Shown: positions 1-5,091 of the stretch, in pieces | Numbering within the stretch: position 1 is the stretch's first letter | Layout: each line of letters starts with the position of its first letter | NCBI GenBank assembly: GCA_937938065.1 | Contig: CALDBH010000065.1 | Span: forward strand, 1-7,514 | Direction: 5' to 3' | Source of the DNA: an uncultured Sulfurovum sp. | GTDB lineage: Bacteria; Campylobacterota; Campylobacteria; Campylobacterales; Sulfurovaceae | Length of the DNA: 7,514 nt | Position numbers and translations under genes: made by a program | Notes under the pieces: model-generated | Seen by the model: the letters and a program-made list of their open reading frames with translations, nothing else | What the model was told of the DNA's origin: nothing | Databases searched by the model: none

Positions 1-321
1 TATAAATAGTATCATCTCAGCAAACCCAAACCAACCAAGTAATTTAAAGTCAATCGCCCAAGGGAACATAAAGATAATCTCTACATCAAACAAGATAAAC
101 AAAAGTGCTATCAGGTAAAACTGTGCAGAAATGGTGTTAGGTTGTTTAGTCACCTCTGGTCCACATTCGTATATACTTAATTTAAGTCTTTCCGTATCAA
201 GTCTTGCAAATTTTCTACTAACAAAACGTGCAGCCCATAGTGTCGCTGGGAACGCCACGGCTGTTAACGCGAATAAAACAAATACACCGAAATATGGATG
301 TTCTGTAATTACATGAGTCAT
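1..321 (-). CDS. nuoA: NADH-quinone oxidoreductase subunit A (NuoA), 3' end beyond window
   Basis: NuoA is a small membrane subunit of the proton-pumping arm of respiratory complex I. The reverse strand is open from ATG at 319-321 to base 1, giving 107 residues without a stop; NuoA is usually about 120-135 residues, so the last part of helix 3 is missing. Visible features are a first hydrophobic helix (about residues 9-30), the conserved loop YECG(P) at 51-55, a second helix at about 65-88 containing FDVEIIFMFPWA (78-89) with the family's acidic residues D79 and E81, and the start of a third helix from about 96. The start is supported by AAGGGA ending 5 nt upstream. nuoB and the rest of the nuo operon would be expected to the left of the window. 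In Campylobacterota complex I is often fed by flavodoxin rather than NADH, so the 'NADH' in the name may not be literal. Family call is firm. Confidence 0.95.
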   Translation of the reverse strand, partial: MTHVITEHPYFGVFVLFALTAVAFPATLWAARFVSRKFARLDTERLKLSIYECGPEVTKQPNTISAQFYLIALLFILFDVEIIFMFPWAIDFKLLGWFGFAEMILFI

Positions 322-363
322 ATTAATCCCTTTATTTTCATAATTCTCTTTGAAAATGAGCTC

Positions 364-405
364 AGCCCAATTTTCAATTTCTCTCACTGAAATGCGCCTT
401 GGGCT
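364..405. promoter_or_regulatory. Two-part inverted repeat in the nuoA leader
   Basis: AGCCCAA (364-370) is complementary to TTGGGCT (399-405), a 7-bp outer stem. Inside it TTTCA (372-376) pairs with TGAAA (388-392), a 5-bp inner stem with an 11-nt loop. If the -10 box at 426-431 is used, this falls within the untranslated leader of the nuo mRNA, 43-84 nt ahead of the start codon. No run of T follows on either strand, so it does not look like an intrinsic terminator. A leader structure, a protein site or part of a dispersed intergenic repeat are all possible. Confidence 0.35.
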
Positions 406-425
406 CAAGTTTCACTTGCTTTTTC

Positions 426-431
426 AGTATA
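426..431 (-). promoter_or_regulatory. Probable -10 box of nuoA promoter
   Basis: On the minus strand this reads TATACT, matching the sigma70 -10 consensus at 5 of 6 positions. Transcription would start near base 419 and leave a leader of about 98 nt before the nuoA ATG. No clear -35 is visible, which is common in Campylobacterota. The assignment comes from motif and position only. Confidence 0.45.
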
Positions 432-518
432 GAAAATTCTCAGAATATTACTTGTATACTAGCGGAAAGATGGTTAAACTATTTTGGGGACTTGATGCTT
501 TATGTCATTAGTTTTTAG

Positions 519-538
519 GATGTAACTAGATGTAACTA
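519..538. repeat. Perfect 10-bp tandem direct repeat
   Basis: GATGTAACTA occurs twice in immediate succession (519-528 and 529-538), followed by a degenerate third unit (TATGTATAAA, 539-548). The period is close to one turn of the DNA helix and the repeat lies about 40 bp upstream of the rhodanese -10 candidate, where an activator or repressor could bind. No regulator is identified. Confidence 0.6.
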
Positions 539-579
539 TATGTATAAAAAGAAAATACCGATACAATATCAAATAAAAT

Positions 580-585
580 TATAAT
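580..585 (+). promoter_or_regulatory. Probable -10 box for the rhodanese gene
   Basis: TATAAT, a perfect sigma70 -10 hexamer, lies 19 nt before the ATG. This would give a very short leader of about 13 nt that still contains the ribosome binding site AAGGAA (592-597). A second candidate, TACAAT at 562-567, would give a more normal leader of about 30 nt; the two cannot be told apart by eye. Confidence 0.4.
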
Positions 586-604
586 AACTATAAGGAACGG
601 CAGA

Positions 605-1018
605 ATGAATCTTCTAAAAAACTATATCAATATACTATACTGGATCGCTATGGCAGGATTAGTTTTCTGGTTTGCCTACTCTAAAGGATGGATACTTGCC
701 AACTTTGAATCTATAGATGCCAAACAAGCCATACATTTGCTGGAAAATGACGATAATGTAACCCTGCTTGATGTACGAACCATACAAGAGTATAAAAGCG
801 GACATCTCAGAGATGCTACACTCATACCTTTACAAGCTCTCAGCAAAAACCTGGGTATGCTCAAACAAGATAAAAACAAAAAGATCATTGTGTACTGTAG
901 AACAGGTAGCAGAAGCGTATCCGCATCCCGTATATTGGAAGAGAATGGGTTTACTCCGCTTAATGTCAAAGGCGGTATCATTCAACTGATAGGTGCGAAA
1001 GCTGAATTGGTAAAGTAA
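605..1018 (+). CDS. Membrane-anchored rhodanese-domain protein
   Basis: This is a 137-residue single-domain sulfurtransferase with an N-terminal membrane anchor. Residues 8-26 form one hydrophobic helix after a short, lysine-containing start, with no obvious signal peptidase site, so the domain is probably tethered to the inner membrane. The rhodanese domain spans about 35-135: LLDVRTIQEYKSGHL (54-68) is the classic DVR..EY..GHI motif, and the active-site loop is CRTGSRS (98-104), with C98 as the persulfide-carrying cysteine. The following GGI (123-125) is present, but the usual tryptophan after it is replaced (GGIIQLIGA). AAGGAA, 7 nt before the ATG, supports the start. Such proteins transfer sulfane sulfur; in a sulfur-oxidising or sulfur-reducing bacterium a role in polysulfide or thiosulfate handling is plausible, but substrate and partner cannot be read from the sequence. 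It is apparently a single-gene unit, convergent with the ATPase gene. Confidence 0.93.
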   Translation: MNLLKNYINILYWIAMAGLVFWFAYSKGWILANFESIDAKQAIHLLENDDNVTLLDVRTIQEYKSGHLRDATLIPLQALSKNLGMLKQDKNKKIIVYCRTGSRSVSASRILEENGFTPLNVKGGIIQLIGAKAELVK

Positions 1019-1026
1019 CCTTTTTC

Positions 1027-2760
1027 TTACACTTTAAAGCCCATACTTTTCACACCTTCAAAACTGGAACCAAGCTCTTTTTCTATCTCTTCGAGGAAGT
1101 CTTGATTTCCAAACACACTCTCCTCCCGTACGGCTACTTTATAGGCTGTATTTTTAATGATAAGATTGATCTGACCACCGGTGAGTTCGTGTTTTGCGAG
1201 TTCTGACATATCAAACCCCTCTTCATAATCTGCATTTTCAGGAAGCATGAACTGCCAAAGTCTAAGACGTTGTTTTTTACCTGGTTTTTTGAACTCGATC
1301 TTGTAATTAAAACGTCTTGAAAAAGCTTTATCTATGTTACCAAGCAGATTGGTTGTAGCGATGAGTATACCTTCAAATTTTTCTATCTGTTCAAGGAAGA
1401 TATTTTGCATTTGGTTATGCATTTTATCTGCAGAACTTCCTGTACCTTCACTTCTTGCACTTAAAAACTGGTCAGCTTCATTGAGCAGTAAGATGGGATC
1501 GACTTTTGCTTTTTTACTTAACTCTTTAAAGTCATCAAATATCTTACGTACATTCTTTTCACTCTCCCCTACATACATAGAAAGGATCTTAGAACAATCA
1601 AATGAGAGTATAGGGCGTTTTAGTGTTTTAGCCAGGCTTATTGCAGTCATAGTTTTACCTGTTCCTGCAGCTCCATAAAAAATGATACGGGCATCGATGC
1701 CTTTACGTCTGTCTTTGATCCCCCACTCCCTGTGTTTCTTAAATACCTCTTTGTCAACCTGTTTGACAACATTCTGTAATGTCTCTCTTGTTTTAGGGTG
1801 TAGGACGACATCATCTAAAGTTGTCGTAGGTTTCAGGTATTCAAAAATCTCTTGCTCCTGTACCAATGCATCTAACTTGAGCTTCGTCACCTTTTTACTT
1901 TTTTTAGGGTGTATGATGCGTTGCATCACCTCTTCTTGCAGATAAAAAGAACGACTCACTCCGCCAAACATGTTCAGAATCTCTTCATAATCGATGATAT
2001 CATCACTTATGAGTCTCGCACCATCTTCAAGTAAAGCACGGTTTTTTATCTTCTCGTACTCATCAAAACTTATGAGTTCTATCAAAGTGTTCATATCCCT
2101 AAATTGTCCTTCTCCCCCACTGTACTCTTCTTTGAGTAAGGCCAGGAAAATTCGTTTTTCTTTCTCATCAAGTTCTTTTTCTTTGAAGAATTCTTCTACC
2201 ACAATGGGTGTTTCTGTCATCTTCACACGCTCTTCTATGCGGGTTGTCAACAGTGTCAATTTATTTTTAAGACGACCTATGCTCAGCGAGTTATCGGCAA
2301 AACCTTGTTTAAATGTAGATATTTTATGTAAAAGTGCCACCATGTCAAACTGATCTTGAAGGTACTCCAGGTGGTCTGTGTAAGGTTTGACCTCAGGAAG
2401 AAAAATCTCTAATGAACCCTCTTCAAGCAGACGCAACAAAGAGATACTTGGCGTCACAGAAGTACTTAGAAGTTCCAACTTGGATGCTTCATGTGCTTTG
2501 ACCTGTCCGAAACTCACTTGAATCATCCAACCCAGGTCCAAAAGATTTTTAACCAATCCGAGTTTTTCCAGATACTTGTATCCTTCTGATGAAAAATTCT
2601 CTTGAAGTATCTCCAGTACAGAAATTTCTTCCAGTCCAGCTACATAACGTTTGCAAATGTACTGGACCAATGATGCTTCTTCTTTTGTACATTTTAAATG
2701 CTCAAAAATCGATGTCTTGGTAACATTTTTGGTTTCAATAAAGTCAATAAGGTGTTTCAA
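1027..2760 (-). CDS. AAA+ ATPase of unknown role, TTG start
   Basis: This 577-residue protein has one C-terminal AAA+ module behind a long helical N-terminal region (about 1-310) that I do not recognise; winged-helix-like segments are possible in it. The module shows Walker A GAAGTGKT (363-370), the region II motif MYVGESEKNVRKIF (395-408), Walker B ILLLNEAD (423-430), sensor 1 ATTN (468-471), the arginine finger region SRRF (481-484) and a sensor 2-like TGGQI (527-531). The layout resembles the FtsH/spastin/proteasomal-ATPase clade, but there is no zinc protease domain (no HExxH), so it is not FtsH. Walker B has Asn427 where Asp is usual, from an AAT codon; the catalytic Glu428 is kept. The start is TTG: AGGA lies 7 nt upstream and an in-frame TGA directly precedes it, so no earlier start exists, and the next Met is residue 79. 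It probably remodels a protein or complex; the target is unknown. Confidence 0.9.
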   Translation of the reverse strand: MKHLIDFIETKNVTKTSIFEHLKCTKEEASLVQYICKRYVAGLEEISVLEILQENFSSEGYKYLEKLGLVKNLLDLGWMIQVSFGQVKAHEASKLELLSTSVTPSISLLRLLEEGSLEIFLPEVKPYTDHLEYLQDQFDMVALLHKISTFKQGFADNSLSIGRLKNKLTLLTTRIEERVKMTETPIVVEEFFKEKELDEKEKRIFLALLKEEYSGGEGQFRDMNTLIELISFDEYEKIKNRALLEDGARLISDDIIDYEEILNMFGGVSRSFYLQEEVMQRIIHPKKSKKVTKLKLDALVQEQEIFEYLKPTTTLDDVVLHPKTRETLQNVVKQVDKEVFKKHREWGIKDRRKGIDARIIFYGAAGTGKTMTAISLAKTLKRPILSFDCSKILSMYVGESEKNVRKIFDDFKELSKKAKVDPILLLNEADQFLSARSEGTGSSADKMHNQMQNIFLEQIEKFEGILIATTNLLGNIDKAFSRRFNYKIEFKKPGKKQRLRLWQFMLPENADYEEGFDMSELAKHELTGGQINLIIKNTAYKVAVREESVFGNQDFLEEIEKELGSSFEGVKSMGFKV

Positions 2761-2767
2761 TCAGTAT

Positions 2768-2771
2768 TCCT
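2768..2771 (-). promoter_or_regulatory. Ribosome binding site that fixes the TTG start
   Basis: The minus strand reads AGGA here, followed by a 7-nt spacer ending in TGA and then TTG (2758-2760). The spacing is ideal, and the in-frame TGA immediately before the TTG excludes any upstream start. Confidence 0.7.
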
Positions 2772-2790
2772 AATAGTTGATAATAATTTG

Positions 2791-2796
2791 AGTATA
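2791..2796 (-). promoter_or_regulatory. Extended -10 box for the AAA+ ATPase gene
   Basis: The minus strand reads TGTTATACT, an extended -10 (TGn plus TATACT). A weak -35 candidate, TTCAAA (plus 2814-2819), lies 17 nt upstream and matches TTGACA at 4 of 6 positions. The transcript would start near base 2784, about 24 nt before the TTG start. Confidence 0.5.
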
Positions 2797-2808
2797 ACAA
2801 ATCTTTGC

Positions 2809-2814
2809 TATACT
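2809..2814 (+). promoter_or_regulatory. Extended -10 box for the DUF1566-PTS operon
   Basis: The plus strand reads TGCTATACT (2806-2814), an extended -10. TTGAGT at 2788-2793 is a possible -35 at a short 15-nt spacing. The transcript would start near 2821 and give a leader of about 30 nt containing AAGGAG (2840-2845), 5 nt before the ATG. It is probably the promoter for all three plus-strand genes to 6457, since no other promoter-sized gap exists among them. Confidence 0.5.
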
Positions 2815-2850
2815 TTGAATAAGACATTAACTTGTAAAAAAGGAGCGTAG

Positions 2851-3261
2851 ATGCGTATAGTATTGATAGCGAGTATAGTTTCATCTATAGCCATGGCCGA
2901 ACCAACCATGGTTAAAGATCCTGCAAACAATCTGATTTGGGAAGATACCCTACATGCTTCAGAAGAGAAGGTGACACACCTTGAAGCAAAAGCTTACTGT
3001 CAAGCATTAAAACTTGGTGGTTTTGACAATTGGCGTTTACCTATACTCCCTGAACTGCTTTCTATTGTTGATTACAGAAGATATAAACCTGCAATTCTTA
3101 AAGAGTTTAAACATGTTGACAACGATACACTCTACTGGTCAAACACAGTATCTGCAAGAACAAGTGATGACTTTTGGGGTATCGTTTTTAGAGATGGTGC
3201 AACAAAAACTGAATCTGGACTTTATGGCCGATATATTCGCTGTGTAAGAGATATAAAATAA
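2851..3261 (+). CDS. Exported DUF1566 (Lcl_C-like) domain protein
   Basis: This 136-residue protein has a short signal peptide (residues 1-16, hydrophobic from 3, with an AMA-E signal peptidase I-like site), so the mature part should sit in the periplasm or outside. The mature chain is essentially one DUF1566 domain (Pfam PF07603, also called Lcl C-terminal): LIWED at 28-32, EAKAYCQALKLGGFDNWRLP (45-64) with PELLSIVDY following (67-75), YWSNT (95-99), W109, and the closing YIRCVR (128-133). C50 and C131 are the only mature cysteines and could form a disulfide. The family is related in fold to formylglycine-generating/lectin-like domains, and in Legionella Lcl the domain binds glycosaminoglycans. 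Here it is the first gene of a PTS operon, its stop lying 3 nt before the next ATG, which makes a role in sugar or glycan capture a reasonable but unproven guess. Start supported by AAGGAG. Confidence 0.88.
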   Translation: MRIVLIASIVSSIAMAEPTMVKDPANNLIWEDTLHASEEKVTHLEAKAYCQALKLGGFDNWRLPILPELLSIVDYRRYKPAILKEFKHVDNDTLYWSNTVSARTSDDFWGIVFRDGATKTESGLYGRYIRCVRDIK

Positions 3262-3264
3262 GAG

Positions 3265-5091
3265 ATGTTCCTGTTTAAAAACTTGTTTCCCAAACCAATT
3301 TCTACGCAACTGACAGTTACTTCAAATAACGGGTTTCACCTCAGACCCGTTGCACAATTTGCCTCTTTAGCCAAATCATTTTCCTGTCAGATCACTGCTA
3401 CCTTCAAAGAGAGAACTGTTGACACTAAAGGTGTTAACACTTTACTTTCACTCTCTTTAGAAAGAGGAGACACTTTTACGCTGGTTGCCAAAGGGAAAAA
3501 GGCAGATAAAGCCCTTAAAGAACTTCAACGACTATTTGAAACACTGATGCAAGATGACAAAGAGATCAAACAGATTGAAAAAACTGCATACAGTTATGAA
3601 GGTTCCATTCTAGAGGGGGAAATCATCTCTGAAGGCATTGCCATTGCTTCTACATACACCTATCGTACTCAAGAGGTGCAGCACAAAAGTAATATACCTT
3701 TTAAAGACGCCCTGCATACAAGTATAGATGAACTTGACGTACTTTATACTACACAGATAGACAATGAGAATGCCGGTATCTACCTTGCACAAAAAGAGCT
3801 TCTGGCTTCTTTAGAAAATGAAAGCAAAACACTGCCAGAGTTTGAACAGTGCATTGAATCAGAATCAAACAAACTTTTAGGCACAAAACTTGACTCCAAA
3901 AGAAGTGATTATCAAGACATACTCCAGCGTGTCAAAAAACATCTGGGGCTAGAGGTAAAAGTCACTTTTCCAGATACACCTTTTATACTCTTATGTAATG
4001 ATCTGCTTCCTAGCGAGATCGACCATCTTCTACAGACAAAAGTAGAGGGTGTGATCTTAAAAGAGACTTCTGTGAACTCCCATACGGCTATCTTGCTTCG
4101 TGCTGCAGGTATCTGTTCTCTTATTACAGATACCCAGAGCCTTGTTGAAAATGAGACCATCATTCTTGATACCCACGCTGGTGTAGTCGTTCAAGATCCA
4201 AGCGACAATGATCTGCTAAAAGCAAGAAGACGTTCATACGAAGATAAGGAACAAAAAGCTCTCAGTTCCACAAAACGTTTTGAATCTGCAATAACACAGA
4301 AGGGCAGACATATTAAAGTCTTTGCCAATGTTACAGACATAAAAACCGCAGAAACAGCCAAAGAAGATGGGGCAGAGGGAATAGGTCTTTTACGTTCCGA
4401 GTTTTTATTTAAGGATGTAAAACCTTCTTTAGAAACACAGAAAGAAGCCTACAGAGAGATCTTTGATATGTTTGATGACATTACCGTTCGTACACTCGAT
4501 GTGGGTGGTGACAAAGCTCTGCCTTATATACAAATACCTACTGAAGAGAACCCTTTTTTAGGGGTACGTGGGGTACGTCTATTTCATACGCATCCTGAAC
4601 TCTTAGAAGAACAACTACATGCGATTTTTCTAGCAGCAGGCAACAAGCCTGTAAAGATCATGTTCCCTATGGTCAGCTCTGTAGAAGAGTTTACAAAAAC
4701 AAAATCTTTTGCCCAAGATGTAGCCAAAAAATATGAACTTGACATTTCAAACCTTCTCTTTGGGATTATGATAGAAGTACCATCGGTACTATTCTTGTTA
4801 GAATCATTTAATGAGGTGGTGGACTTCTACTCTATTGGTACCAATGACTTGACACAATACCTTTTTGCCATAGAGAGGACTCACTCTCTGCTCAAAGCAG
4901 ATGAACTCTCTCCTGCAGTATTTTCTGCTATTGAAACCATCCTTCACAAAGCGACAAAGCCTGTGAGTATTTGTGGTGAACTTGCCGGAAATAAAGATGC
5001 GATACCCAAACTTTTAAACCTGGGTATAGAAACGCTCAGTGTTGCTCATAAATGCATTGCCCAAACAAAAGAGGAGATACGACATGTTTAA
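3265..5091 (+). CDS. ptsI: HPr-Enzyme I fusion (PEP-protein phosphotransferase)
   Basis: This 608-residue cytoplasmic protein fuses both general PTS components. HPr occupies about residues 14-98: HLRP (25-28) carries the phospho-acceptor His25, and the position of the regulatory Ser46 is Gly56 (DTKGVNTLL). Enzyme I starts at about 112. Its phospho-histidine is H273 in NSHTAI, and the PEP-binding barrel shows GIGLLRSEF (372-380), RTLDVGGDK (409-417), NPFLGVRGVRL (429-439), FPMV (467-470), GIMIEVPS (500-507), SIGTNDLTQY (523-532) and ICGELAGN (569-576) with the catalytic C570. Arginines matching E. coli R296, R332, R358 and R465 are R377, R409, R435 and R538. The protein is compact: the helical HPr-binding part of EI looks about 35-40 residues shorter than in E. 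coli, and about 35 C-terminal residues are absent. No EIIA domain is present. The ATG has only a weak GAG just before it, so translation is probably coupled to the upstream gene. Confidence 0.93.
   Translation: MFLFKNLFPKPISTQLTVTSNNGFHLRPVAQFASLAKSFSCQITATFKERTVDTKGVNTLLSLSLERGDTFTLVAKGKKADKALKELQRLFETLMQDDKEIKQIEKTAYSYEGSILEGEIISEGIAIASTYTYRTQEVQHKSNIPFKDALHTSIDELDVLYTTQIDNENAGIYLAQKELLASLENESKTLPEFEQCIESESNKLLGTKLDSKRSDYQDILQRVKKHLGLEVKVTFPDTPFILLCNDLLPSEIDHLLQTKVEGVILKETSVNSHTAILLRAAGICSLITDTQSLVENETIILDTHAGVVVQDPSDNDLLKARRRSYEDKEQKALSSTKRFESAITQKGRHIKVFANVTDIKTAETAKEDGAEGIGLLRSEFLFKDVKPSLETQKEAYREIFDMFDDITVRTLDVGGDKALPYIQIPTEENPFLGVRGVRLFHTHPELLEEQLHAIFLAAGNKPVKIMFPMVSSVEEFTKTKSFAQDVAKKYELDISNLLFGIMIEVPSVLFLLESFNEVVDFYSIGTNDLTQYLFAIERTHSLLKADELSPAVFSAIETILHKATKPVSICGELAGNKDAIPKLLNLGIETLSVAHKCIAQTKEEIRHV

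Larger units (their letters stand above)
322..604. other. Divergent intergenic region nuoA / rhodanese
   Basis: This 283-bp stretch separates two divergent genes and is very AT-rich. It holds the nuoA promoter candidate and inverted repeat on the left, a perfect tandem repeat at 519-538, and the rhodanese promoter and ribosome binding site on the right. An open frame of 51 codons runs on the plus strand from ATG at 356 to TAG at 509-511, but it has no Shine-Dalgarno sequence and overlaps the inverted repeat, so I do not call it a gene. No tRNA, transposase remnant or CRISPR-like repeat is visible. Confidence 0.7.

Noticed and set aside
131..316. 61-codon open frame on the plus strand
   Set aside because: It is antisense to nuoA, which has clear family motifs; no ribosome binding site and no recognisable domain.
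676..989. Open frames on both strands inside the rhodanese gene
   Set aside because: Alternative-frame shadows of a gene with an intact rhodanese active site.
1011..1036. Possible terminator hairpin TAAAGT...ACTTTA between rhodanese and ATPase genes
   Set aside because: Only a 6-bp AT-rich stem with a long loop; the T-run is in the loop rather than after the stem, so it would not act as an intrinsic terminator.
1334..2353. Several plus-strand open frames within the ATPase region
   Set aside because: They are serine/leucine-rich mirror frames of the minus-strand ATPase coding sequence, without ribosome sites or motifs.
1027..2760. Annotation of the ATPase as FtsH protease
   Set aside because: No HExxH zinc motif, no N-terminal membrane helices, and the chain ends shortly after the AAA+ lid.
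3610..4163. Minus-strand open frames inside the HPr-EI gene
   Set aside because: Antisense to well-conserved EI motifs, with no domain of their own.
5039..5083. Upstream in-frame ATG that would lengthen the permease by 15 residues
   Set aside because: The added residues are charged and not family-like, while ATG 5084 has GAGGAG at 7 nt and begins with the usual NagE N terminus.
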